Shown here one piece after another: positions 9,582-17,722 of a stretch of 64,000 nucleotides of DNA (positions within the stretch are counted from its first letter, which is position 1; every line of letters begins with the position of its first letter). Where the stretch lies: NCBI GenBank assembly GCA_013388855.1, contig JACAEM010000023.1, positions 186,001-250,000 on the forward strand, read 5' to 3'. The stretch is from Chloroflexota bacterium. GTDB taxonomy: Bacteria; Chloroflexota; Anaerolineae; Anaerolineales; Villigracilaceae. A program made the position numbers and the translations under genes. The notes under the pieces were generated by a model. The model did not search any database, was not told the DNA's origin, and worked only from the letters and a program-made list of their open reading frames with translations.

Positions 9582-10523
9582 TTATTCTGATTCCGCTTCG
9601 AGGAAGCGTGTCGCCTGAATGGCGGCCGCCGCGCCCATCCCTGCCGAGGTGACCACCTGTCGGAAGTGCGGATCCGCCGCCTCGCCCGCCGCGAACACAC
9701 CCGGGACGCTCGTTTCCATCTTTTCATTGACCTTGATGTACCCCAAGTCGCTCATCTCGAGCTGTCCCTTGAACATCTGTGTATTCGGGATGTGACCAAT
9801 GAAGATAAACAACCCGTCGGTTTCCAGAATGGTTTCTTCGCCGGTTTTCACGTTCCTGAGTTTCAACGCTTCGAGTTTCTCGGTGCCGAGCACTTCAGTG
9901 ACAACCGTGTTCCAGATGAAATTGATCTTCGGATGTTCCTTGGCGCGTTTCTGCAAAATGGCGCCCGCCCGCAGTTCGTCGCGGCGGTGGACGATGGTCA
10001 CGGAGGAGGCGTAACGGGTGATGAACAACGCTTCTTCGAGCGCGCTGTCTCCACCGCCAACGACGACCACCTTCTTGTCCTTGAAGAACCAGCCGTCGCA
10101 GGTGGCACAGTATGAGACGCCGCGCCCGGTCAGTTCCACTTCGCCGGGGACGTTGAGGTGCGTGGGGCTGGCGCCCGTGCCGATGATCAGCGCGTCTGCC
10201 AGATATTCGCCATTATCCGTTGTCACTTTGAAGGGACGCTTCGACAGGTCGACCGAATTTGCCATGTCGAACTCGGTCACTGCCCCGAAATGTTCTGCCT
10301 GTTTCTGAAACAACTCGCCCAACTGCGCCCCGCCCACACCCTCCGGGAAACCGGGATAATTCTCGATGGTGTAGGTCAACGCGGCTTGCCCGCCCAACTG
10401 CATCCCGGTCAGCACGACCGGTTTCAACTCTGCACGCGCCGCGTACAATGCCGCGGAATAACCTGTCGGTCCCGATCCCAATACCAATACTTTTACATGC
10501 TTCGCATTTCCATTAGAAGACAT
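9582..10523 (-). CDS. trxB: Thioredoxin reductase
   Basis: A 313-residue low-molecular-weight flavoprotein that transfers electrons from NADPH to thioredoxin. FAD-binding GSGPTGYSAA occupies about residues 16-25, the redox disulfide is Cys139-Ala-Thr-Cys142, and NADPH binding is shown by GGGDSA with HRRDELRA. The C-terminal FAD motif ending in GVFAAGEAAD is slightly divergent (AGEAAD instead of AGDxxD). No thioredoxin gene is adjacent. A GAGGAATAAAG stretch precedes the ATG. Confidence 0.95.
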   Translation of the reverse strand: MSSNGNAKHVKVLVLGSGPTGYSAALYAARAELKPVVLTGMQLGGQAALTYTIENYPGFPEGVGGAQLGELFQKQAEHFGAVTEFDMANSVDLSKRPFKVTTDNGEYLADALIIGTGASPTHLNVPGEVELTGRGVSYCATCDGWFFKDKKVVVVGGGDSALEEALFITRYASSVTIVHRRDELRAGAILQKRAKEHPKINFIWNTVVTEVLGTEKLEALKLRNVKTGEETILETDGLFIFIGHIPNTQMFKGQLEMSDLGYIKVNEKMETSVPGVFAAGEAADPHFRQVVTSAGMGAAAAIQATRFLEAESE

Positions 10524-10621
10524 ACTTCTTTATTCCTCGCTTATGATTTCTTTCCATACTCATGACTACTCATTAGATGCATATTTTACCGAAAAGTGAC
10601 ATTCCACACAAAAACGAAATG

Positions 10622-10657
10622 AAAAATCAGGCATCCGCAAACGGATGCCTGATTTTT
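10622..10657. terminator. Strong terminator between trxB upstream region and protease gene
   Basis: A 16-pair perfect stem AAAAATCAGGCATCCG / CGGATGCCTGATTTTT with a four-base loop and T-runs in both directions. It lies 21 bp after the minus-strand protease stop. Confidence 0.92.
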
Positions 10658-10677
10658 ACAAACTTCTTACAAAGCTC

Positions 10678-13266
10678 TTACTTGGTGCCCGGTCTGCCGG
10701 GAATGCCGGATGTTGAGTCGCGGGTATTCTCGCGATAGGGCCACGCACCATCTGTTGGGTTATTCGCCCAGGTATCGCCAACACCGCAGAAATCGCCGGG
10801 GGTGTAGACACCTTTGTTCATGGAGCCAGCCCACCACCAGACTTCATCGTCGCCGTCGCCGGCGATATTGTTGGCGCCATCAGTATCGCAAGTGTTAAAC
10901 TTCTCAGCGAACCCGATGATCTTGCCGCCCACCCACACGCGCACGATGACATAATTATTCAACATGCCGGGGTCGGCGTAATCGGTGACCAGGAAATCGT
11001 AATAGTCAGCCACTGTGGCGTTGTAGTATGGGATGTTGGTCGTGCCGGGCTTGGGCGCGATGCTGATGGATTCCATCGGCAGGAAATCGCCGAAGCCGCC
11101 GTCCCGGTTCCAACGGGCGTAGGGAACGTCCGTCAGGTCGCCTTCATCGATATAGAACCCACTACTTCCAGGATCCCATGGACCCACGATGAAGCCCGGG
11201 CCGGTCACATTCGCTTCCCATGTGAAGAGGTCGAGGTCGGAATTGGCGAATTCCCAATCCGCAACGACATGGATGCGCTTGTTGTTGGGCGGTACGCCAA
11301 CGGTCAGCCATGGACCCCAGTCAAAGTAACCGGCAGGAACCACATGATGAGCAACGACTTGATCGCCGTAGGTGTAGCCAGCCTTATTGACCTTTACATC
11401 CACCGTCGCGCCAGCCGGCAGGTTGAGGAGGTCGGTGTAATACTCGCCGTCAAAGGCAAGCGTTGTCGTATCCTTGAGTGTAGCGCCGATAAACGCTTTG
11501 ACGGTCGCGCCCTTGAGGGGGATACCCGAAACGGCATCGTACACTTCCGCCCAGAGAGCGCCCCGATTCATGGCAGCAGCGACATTCAGGTGGACCAAGT
11601 GTGATGAATCATAGAAAACACCGTTCGTAGCATCCGGCCAGCAGTAAGGCGCCTCGCCCTGATAACCGGTATCGGCGTAGCCAGCCGTGGGGTCGGTCAT
11701 GTTCGGGTCTGAAGCAAAACTCAGGAAGGTATCGCCCGTGGCAAGCAGTTGGGTCTTGACATTCGCATTTGTGAACGCGGGGAAGACACTCCATGCACGA
11801 GCCGCCGCCGCCGCTACATGCGGCGCAGCCATCGAGGTCCCGCTGTACGATTCGTAGCCGTCGTTGTCCGGATCTTCACCCCAGTAGTATTCATCGTAGA
11901 ATGGATAGGAATACGGCACAGTCGAAAGGATGTCCTCGCCCGGGGCGGTAATGTTCACCCATGCGCCGTAGTTTGAGAAGTCCGCAGCGCATTCATCCGG
12001 GTAGTAGAGTTCGTTCCCATCCTCCAGCCCATCCCCGTCCGTATCCACCCACAAGAATCCGTCAGCATTGGTATCGCTATTGATGCTGAACCACGAACGA
12101 GAGGCGCCCACTGAAATCAATGCCTGGTCAATGGTGTTATCGGCGCAATCCAACGGGTAGGTATCGGAACCGTTTGCGCAAACGAACGGAGCCGCCCAAG
12201 CCGCCGGGAAGGAATAGTTGCTGGTCGATTCGTTGCCCGCCGCCACAACCACCAGCTTACCCTTGCCTTTCAAACCGGCAAATGGACCGGAGGAAATGAC
12301 CGTGGTAGTAGGGGTAACCGCATATTCCAGCGCGGCAAATTCCCAACTGCTGGCTGCGGCTCCACCCAGGCTCATGTTGATGACTTTGACGTCCGTCCGG
12401 TTGGCGCAGTATTCGATACCCTCGCCGATGTTCCAGGAGGTGCCCCAGCCTTGGGCCGTCAGGACTCTCACGGCAACCACCTTGCCGTTCGAAATACCGG
12501 AGACGCCCTTTTTGTTGTTCATGACCGCCGTGATCGTGCCTGCAACATGCGTGCCATGCCCATTATCGTCGTTGGGAGTGGCATCATCGTCCACGAAGTC
12601 GTATCCGTTGATGATCCTCGACGACGAGCCCGCCATGAAATCGGGGTGTTTGGCATCGACGCCGGTATCGATCACACACACTGCCGGGCTGACAACCTTT
12701 TCGGGCCAGATGATGTTTGCGCTGGAGGACCACCAACCCCATTGGCCGTATCCTTCCACCGGGTAGGAGGGAACCGCCTGCGTTCTGCCGTTCACCTTCT
12801 TCACGGTGCGCATCTTCTTCAATTGATCCATCGAAACAAAACGCGTGCTGCCGTCGGCGCCGCGGAATTTCACACTGTCCAGCGTATGAGCGGTCGCGCC
12901 CGGTTCGGATTCAGGAATCCACCGGATATAGTTCGGCTCCACCCGGACAACGCCGGGCTGGCGCACGATCTCCTGAGCCAACGACTCGATATCGGCATCT
13001 TCGTCGAAACTAAGCAAACTGGATTGTTCCCCGCTTCGCATTACTTCACCGTGGAAGGACTTCGAAATCTTCAAGGCAGAGGCGTGGGCTTCCCCCCGGG
13101 TCGCACCCCGCCCGAACGTGACGATCAGTTCGCCGGGAACATATAACGCGTCACGATCGAATTCGGGACCTCCGCTTTGCGCCGCTGCCGGTGCGTAGGA
13201 GAACCCCAACGTGGCAAACATCATGGCGGTAACTGCCAGTATGTTTATAAAACGTGAAAACTTCAT
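10678..13266 (-). CDS. Secreted subtilisin-like serine protease (S8)
   Basis: An 862-residue exported protease. A signal peptide (about 1-30, cleavage near AAAQS) precedes an I9-like propeptide (about 40-115). The catalytic domain has Asp200 in VIDTGVD, His237 in HGTHVAG, oxyanion Asn345 in AAGN and Ser478 in GTSMAAPH. An acidic insertion with DTDGDG-type calcium-binding loops lies at about 398-420. A carboxypeptidase-regulatory-like domain follows at about 570-660 and then a beta-rich tail. It probably degrades extracellular protein for nutrition or processes envelope proteins. GGAGATTGCAATG shows a good Shine-Dalgarno. It is flanked by terminators and so monocistronic. Confidence 0.93.
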   Translation of the reverse strand: MKFSRFINILAVTAMMFATLGFSYAPAAAQSGGPEFDRDALYVPGELIVTFGRGATRGEAHASALKISKSFHGEVMRSGEQSSLLSFDEDADIESLAQEIVRQPGVVRVEPNYIRWIPESEPGATAHTLDSVKFRGADGSTRFVSMDQLKKMRTVKKVNGRTQAVPSYPVEGYGQWGWWSSSANIIWPEKVVSPAVCVIDTGVDAKHPDFMAGSSSRIINGYDFVDDDATPNDDNGHGTHVAGTITAVMNNKKGVSGISNGKVVAVRVLTAQGWGTSWNIGEGIEYCANRTDVKVINMSLGGAAASSWEFAALEYAVTPTTTVISSGPFAGLKGKGKLVVVAAGNESTSNYSFPAAWAAPFVCANGSDTYPLDCADNTIDQALISVGASRSWFSINSDTNADGFLWVDTDGDGLEDGNELYYPDECAADFSNYGAWVNITAPGEDILSTVPYSYPFYDEYYWGEDPDNDGYESYSGTSMAAPHVAAAAARAWSVFPAFTNANVKTQLLATGDTFLSFASDPNMTDPTAGYADTGYQGEAPYCWPDATNGVFYDSSHLVHLNVAAAMNRGALWAEVYDAVSGIPLKGATVKAFIGATLKDTTTLAFDGEYYTDLLNLPAGATVDVKVNKAGYTYGDQVVAHHVVPAGYFDWGPWLTVGVPPNNKRIHVVADWEFANSDLDLFTWEANVTGPGFIVGPWDPGSSGFYIDEGDLTDVPYARWNRDGGFGDFLPMESISIAPKPGTTNIPYYNATVADYYDFLVTDYADPGMLNNYVIVRVWVGGKIIGFAEKFNTCDTDGANNIAGDGDDEVWWWAGSMNKGVYTPGDFCGVGDTWANNPTDGAWPYRENTRDSTSGIPGRPGTK

Positions 13267-13485
13267 TGCAATCTCCTATTCTGTTTTTTAATCAGGATTG
13301 AAATGGAAAACGGTCACGGTCTGTAATTCCCTGTCACCTCCTTATTCATTTTCAACAACCACCCGTGGGAATGCAACCGGGTTTGAGATGAGTATACAAT
13401 CCTTTTACCCCAATTTCAAGCGAAAAACCCAAGGGTGTAACCAAATCGCAAGGTCGCTTCTTCCGCCGGAGAAATTGCCATAAAT

Positions 13486-13528
13486 CACGAAGGCACGGAG
13501 ATTCCAAGAGGTGCTCCGTGCCTTCGTG
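13486..13528 (-). terminator. Long hairpin after murA
   Basis: A 15-pair stem CACGAAGGCACGGAG / CTCCGTGCCTTCGTG with a 13-base loop, just past the murA stop on the minus strand. It lacks a clean T-run, so it may be a processing or attenuating hairpin rather than a textbook terminator. The remaining sequence to 13266 shows no gene. Confidence 0.55.
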
Positions 13529-13545
13529 CAAAGAACAGTGAGGAA

Positions 13546-14823
13546 TCACTTCACCCGTTCGATTCTGGCTCCCAGTGCGCGCAACTTGACATCCACATCC
13601 TGATAGCCGCGTTCAATCTGGCCGATGTTACGGACGGTGGACTTTCCCTTTGCCGCCAGCGCCGCCAGCAGCATGGACATGCCCGCACGAATATCGGGGC
13701 TTTCGAGACTCTCGCCGTAAAGTTGATTCGGTCCCTGAATGAGACAGCGGTACGGGTCGCACAAAATGATTTTTGCCCCCATCCCCACCAGCTTATCGGT
13801 GAAATACATACGCCCCGAAAACATCCAATCGTGGAACATAATCGAACCGCTGGCTTGCGTCGCCACAGTGATGGCAATGCTGATGAGATCGGTTGGAAAT
13901 GCAGGCCATACGTTTGTCTTGATCTCGGGAATCGCGCCGTCCAGGTCGGGTGTAATTTTCAATTCCTGGTCGGGCGGGACGATCAGATCATCGCCTTCCA
14001 CTTCCCATCGCACGCCCATGCGTTCGAACACGTGACCGATCATCTTCAGATTCTTCACCCCGGCATTTTTGATACGCACGTTACCATGAGTCACCGCCGC
14101 CGCGCCGACAAAACTAATCACCTCCAGATAATCGGGACCAATAGTAAATTCGCCGCCGTGCAATTTCGGCACGCCATGAATATGCAGTGTGTTCGAACCA
14201 ATGTCCTCGATCTGCGCCCCCAAGGTATTCAGGAAATGACACAACTCCTGCACGTGCGGCTCGGATGCGGCATTGCGAATGACCGTATCGCCATCGGCGG
14301 TCACCGCCGCCATGATGGCGTTCTCCGTGGCGGTCACACTGGCTTCATCCATCAAAAAGTCCGCGCCGCGTAAGCCTGCCGATTGAAAGGTGAAACCGCG
14401 GTCATATTCCACCTCCACGCCGAGCGCGCGCAAAGACCAGATGTGTGTATCAAGCCTGCGGCGGCCAATCACATCCCCGCCCGGGGGAGGCAGTTTGAAA
14501 TCGCCGACCCGCGCCGCCATCGGCCCCGCCACGAGGATCGAGGCGCGGATACTTTTACACAGGTCCGGGTCCAAATCAGCAGGTCTCAGGTCCCGCGCGG
14601 TGATGCGCCACGAGGAGGCGCTCAGGTCCTCCACCTGTGCGCCCAGACTCTCGATAATGCTCCGCATCACACTGACGTCCTTGATTCGCGGTACGTTGTG
14701 CAATATGATCGGCTCATCCGTCAACAGGCACGCGGCAACCAGCGGGAGCGCTGCGTTTTTGTTTCCCGCCGGCACCACCTCTCCATTCAATGGAACCCCG
14801 CCTTCAATTATGAATTTATCCAT
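13546..14823 (-). CDS. murA: UDP-N-acetylglucosamine 1-carboxyvinyltransferase with Cys-to-Asp active site
   Basis: First committed step of peptidoglycan synthesis: transfer of enolpyruvate from PEP to UDP-GlcNAc. The start is placed at 14823 because CTGGAG lies about eight bases upstream; an in-frame ATG at 14883 would add 20 residues with no family match. The 425-residue chain begins MDKFIIEGG, has the NKNAALP substrate loop near residue 21 and the catalytic loop PPGGDVIGRRR. Here the usual Cys (Cys115 in E. coli, GGCTIG) is Asp117, codon GAT at 14475-14473. This substitution is known from mycobacteria, chlamydiae and Borrelia and makes MurA insensitive to fosfomycin while still active. Confidence 0.95.
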   Translation of the reverse strand: MDKFIIEGGVPLNGEVVPAGNKNAALPLVAACLLTDEPIILHNVPRIKDVSVMRSIIESLGAQVEDLSASSWRITARDLRPADLDPDLCKSIRASILVAGPMAARVGDFKLPPPGGDVIGRRRLDTHIWSLRALGVEVEYDRGFTFQSAGLRGADFLMDEASVTATENAIMAAVTADGDTVIRNAASEPHVQELCHFLNTLGAQIEDIGSNTLHIHGVPKLHGGEFTIGPDYLEVISFVGAAAVTHGNVRIKNAGVKNLKMIGHVFERMGVRWEVEGDDLIVPPDQELKITPDLDGAIPEIKTNVWPAFPTDLISIAITVATQASGSIMFHDWMFSGRMYFTDKLVGMGAKIILCDPYRCLIQGPNQLYGESLESPDIRAGMSMLLAALAAKGKSTVRNIGQIERGYQDVDVKLRALGARIERVK

Positions 14824-14936
14824 GTTCATCTCCAGGGGAATATCGCCGAGATTGTACGGCAATTCACGGGCTTGTGCAAGCACATTACAACTGACTTACA
14901 TACAAGGCGGCCCCTTTTTCGCTCTTTTATTTAGAC

Positions 14937-14942
14937 TATAAT
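14937..14942 (+). promoter_or_regulatory. -10 element, leaderless promoter of prepilin peptidase
   Basis: A perfect TATAAT ends seven bases before the ATG at 14950, and no Shine-Dalgarno is present. It also overlaps an in-frame upstream ATG at 14941, arguing that 14950 is the true start. Confidence 0.6.
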
Positions 14943-14949
14943 GGTATGG

Positions 14950-15741
14950 ATGAATATCAGTCTCATCGTTCCTATCCTCCTTGGCTGGCTGGGAGGGGCT
15001 TTCGTCAATTACATCGCCGATGTTTTGCCGCGCACCCGGATTCTTGGCCGCCCGGACTGCCTTCACTGCGAGAGTCCCTTCTCATGGGCAGACTACCTCA
15101 CCCTGCGCGCCTGCCGCTCCTGCGGGAAGAGACGGCCGATCCGCGCCTGGCTCGTGCAGATACTGACCGTCGCTTCCTTCGCCTACTTCTGGCTGTTCCC
15201 GTCAAAATTGGTTGGAATTCCCCTCGGGTTGATTATCCTCGTCTACTTCGGGGTGGTCACCGTGATTGACTTGGAACATCGACTCATCCTGCACCCAACC
15301 AGCATCGCCGGTGCGGTAATTGGCCTGATTAGCGGCACACTCATCCACAGCCGCGAAAATGGATTGCTGATTGGCGTCGGGAAGTCCCTGCTCGGCGGAT
15401 TGTTCGGCTATGGCGTCATGTTCATCTTCCACTATTTCGCGAGATATTTCACACGCCGCCGCGCCCGCAAGTTACAGGAAGCCGGAAAAGAAGATGACGG
15501 GGAAGATGCACTTGGGGATGCGGATGTCATTCTGCTTGGCGTGCTTGGACTCATGTTCGGCTGGCCTCTGATCTGGGATGTATTGCTGCTCGGAATCGTC
15601 CTGGGAGGTGTGTTCAGTATCCTCATCGTGATCGTTCAATTATTGCAAAGGCGTTCTGCCAGTGAAGCGTTGATGACCCCCATTCCTTATGGACCATATT
15701 TCATCGCCAGTGCGTTCTATTTTCTGTTTTTGTTCTTATAA
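14950..15741 (+). CDS. Prepilin peptidase (A24 family, PilD-like)
   Basis: A polytopic membrane aspartyl peptidase that cleaves leader peptides of type IV pilin-like proteins. The 263-residue protein has an N-terminal helix, a cytoplasmic zinc-binding loop with two CxxC pairs (CLHC, CRSC), and two catalytic Asp regions: VIDLEHR and GDADVILLG (GxGD-type). An acidic/basic cytoplasmic insertion lies before the second Asp. An ATG at 14941 overlaps the -10 box and is rejected. Located just upstream of TadE/TadG-like genes, it may process their partners. No secretion ATPase or platform gene is nearby, so the rest of the machine is elsewhere. Confidence 0.88.
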   Translation: MNISLIVPILLGWLGGAFVNYIADVLPRTRILGRPDCLHCESPFSWADYLTLRACRSCGKRRPIRAWLVQILTVASFAYFWLFPSKLVGIPLGLIILVYFGVVTVIDLEHRLILHPTSIAGAVIGLISGTLIHSRENGLLIGVGKSLLGGLFGYGVMFIFHYFARYFTRRRARKLQEAGKEDDGEDALGDADVILLGVLGLMFGWPLIWDVLLLGIVLGGVFSILIVIVQLLQRRSASEALMTPIPYGPYFIASAFYFLFLFL

Positions 15742-15755
15742 ATGATTTACGCATC

Positions 15756-15812
15756 GTCCCGAAGGTTTGTGCGGAAAGCAAGCCATACTTACGAATGCCT
15801 TCGGGACAATTT
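15756..15812 (+). terminator. Hairpin after prepilin peptidase gene
   Basis: Ten-pair stem GTCCCGAAGG / CCTTCGGGAC with a 32-base loop, then AATTTG. The stem sequence is nearly the same as in hairpins at 54738 and 56625. Confidence 0.55.
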
Positions 15813-15939
15813 GTGTATGAGCTTATAACTTGCAATTATGTTGGTTCGTTTTAGTACGAATGTCTTATTGGTCTGGGCAGCTTGCCCATTAAACTAAGAA
15901 TTAGGATCATTGGAAGACCCGAAAGCAGGATTTTTGATT

Positions 15940-17079
15940 ATGAAACTCAGAAATTTTTTCAGACCGGAAAATTCGGCACAGGCAATTGTTGAGTTCGCCA
16001 TCGCACTGCCTGTCCTTTTGCTGCTTCTCTACGGTCTGTTGGAAACCGGGCGCTACCTGTTCCTCTACTCCACTGTGGTGAACGCCAGCCGTCAGGCTGT
16101 CCGGTACGGATCGGCAACCGGCATCGGCAATAACGGCGTCCCGCGTTACCAGGATTGTCAGGGAATCAAAGCGGCGGCAAACACCGGCGCATATGTTGCT
16201 TCCTTTGACGCCATCAGAATCTATTACGATAGCGGACCATCTACGACACAAACTGAGTATTGTCAGTCGGGCAATTCCGATACCAGTTTTGTGCCGAGCA
16301 CAAATAACAATAGTCGCATCAGCGTTGTCGTGGAGGAACAATACACGCCGATTGTGCCGAGGATAGTTCCTTTTGTTTCAAACCTGATCAGTGCAAAAAG
16401 TTCGCGCACGATTCTGTTGAGCGTGTCGATCGTGGTCACCAGCCCGCCGACCCTGAGCCCCGTCGCTCCCACTGCCACGGGACCGTCGCCGACCTCCACA
16501 CAGACACCCTCGCGCACCCCGACAAACACACCCACCTTCACGCCGACGCGTACCAATACACCCATCACGCACACGGCGACCATGACGCGTACACCGACCG
16601 TCACATGGACGCCGTCCATGACGTTCACGCCGAGCAACACACCCACGCCGTCCTTCACCCCCACACCCTCCCGCACCCCCACGGCATCCAGAACGCCGAT
16701 TTCGAATTGTGGCTCTGTTACGCATGGACCGGAGGTGATCTCCGGCAAGACCTTCAGCATGACGATCAACAACCCAACCGGCGTCGCGCTGGAAGTGCTG
16801 GATGTGACCGTCTCTTGGAATCATGACGCCGGCCACAAGACCGGTTCAGACAAGACTTTGCGCTTGCAAAAAGCAGAGTTGGCAGGAACGTTCTGGACAG
16901 GCAATGTCTACTCGACCAGCTATACGATCATCCCCACCAACTTGACGATTCCGACAGGGACATCGACGATTATCTTTACCTTCCATCAGACCTATACCCA
17001 AACAGATGGTACCGAACGCATCTTCATCAACATTGCCACGAACGGCTGCCAATTGTATCCAATCGACTCGAACAATTAA
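15940..17079 (+). CDS. TadE-like protein with Thr/Pro-rich linker and C-terminal beta domain
   Basis: A 379-residue envelope protein. The N-terminus is a TadE-type signal/anchor (AQAIVEFAIALPVLLLLLYG, about residues 14-33) like that of Flp pilus minor pseudopilins. A periplasmic region of about 120 residues precedes a low-complexity Thr-Pro linker (about 165-255, repeated TPT/TPS units) and a C-terminal beta-rich domain (about 260-379) with two Cys. The linker is typical of surface-exposed Anaerolineae proteins and may be glycosylated. I start at the ATG at 15940 rather than the TTG at 15910 because the family begins with basic residues then the hydrophobic segment; AGGA lies 11 bases upstream. 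Confidence 0.8.
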   Translation: MKLRNFFRPENSAQAIVEFAIALPVLLLLLYGLLETGRYLFLYSTVVNASRQAVRYGSATGIGNNGVPRYQDCQGIKAAANTGAYVASFDAIRIYYDSGPSTTQTEYCQSGNSDTSFVPSTNNNSRISVVVEEQYTPIVPRIVPFVSNLISAKSSRTILLSVSIVVTSPPTLSPVAPTATGPSPTSTQTPSRTPTNTPTFTPTRTNTPITHTATMTRTPTVTWTPSMTFTPSNTPTPSFTPTPSRTPTASRTPISNCGSVTHGPEVISGKTFSMTINNPTGVALEVLDVTVSWNHDAGHKTGSDKTLRLQKAELAGTFWTGNVYSTSYTIIPTNLTIPTGTSTIIFTFHQTYTQTDGTERIFINIATNGCQLYPIDSNN

Positions 17080-17103
17080 CAAACCACGGAAAGAGTTTCG
17101 ACT

Positions 17104-17595
17104 ATGAAGACCAGGAAAAAAAGCGAACGCGGACAAAGCCTCGTTGAACTGGCAATCAGCCTCCTCGTTCTCCTCTACCTTCTTTCCGGAGTCGTGGAAT
17201 TCGGCATTGACTTTTTCCAATTCATCCAATTACGGGACGCCGCCCAGGAAGGCGCGTTGTACGGTTCGATCAACCCGGGCGTTTTGTCCCCCATCGAGAC
17301 TCGCGTGCGGAACGCCTCCGACAGTCCAATTGACTTGTCCGTCACATCCGGACCCCAGGCCGTAACCGTGACCGTTAAAGCGTATGATGATGCAACAGGC
17401 AATGAGATACCCAATCTGGCCGACGCCTGCGTGGGTGACGGCATTCGCGTGGATGTATCCTTCAACCATCAGATCTTCATGCCGTTCATCTCCCGATTGA
17501 TTGGCGCCCACAACAACACCCCTCCCAATACCATCCCGCTGACAGGCAGCGTTACCGATACCATTCTGCAATCAACGGCTACAGGCTGTTCATGA
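17104..17595 (+). CDS. TadE-like pseudopilin
   Basis: A 163-residue protein with the classic TadE start: basic residues, ERGQSLVELAISLLVLLYLLSG, then FGIDFFQ. The rest is a small periplasmic beta-rich domain with two Cys (about 111 and 162). It follows the larger TadE-like gene by 24 bp and should be co-transcribed. In Tad systems such proteins are minor components of the pilus or its assembly. The surrounding genes lack TadA/B/C, so partners must be encoded elsewhere. Confidence 0.82.
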   Translation: MKTRKKSERGQSLVELAISLLVLLYLLSGVVEFGIDFFQFIQLRDAAQEGALYGSINPGVLSPIETRVRNASDSPIDLSVTSGPQAVTVTVKAYDDATGNEIPNLADACVGDGIRVDVSFNHQIFMPFISRLIGAHNNTPPNTIPLTGSVTDTILQSTATGCS

Positions 17596-17642
17596 GTGGC
17601 CGGACGAGGGGCGAAAACAACAAAACACGTACATGGACACAA

Positions 17643-17677
17643 ATCCCGCAGACCATACTGAAACAAGTCTGCGGGAT
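17643..17677. terminator. Intergenic hairpin between tadE-like and tadG-like genes
   Basis: Eleven-pair stem ATCCCGCAGAC / GTCTGCGGGAT with a 13-base loop and no T-run; a likely RNA-processing or partial termination site within the pilus-like gene group. Confidence 0.45.
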
Positions 17678-17722
17678 GACTTATAAACAGCGATTGATCG
17701 ATCTTTGAGGAGAGATTCCCAC

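Noticed and set aside
13352-13549. 65-codon minus-strand frame between the protease and murA
   Set aside because: It runs through the murA hairpin and lacks a ribosome site or family match.
16480-16700. Short direct repeats that could suggest a CRISPR or satellite
   Set aside because: They are in frame and encode Thr/Pro units of the TadE-like protein linker; no constant repeat with unique spacers.
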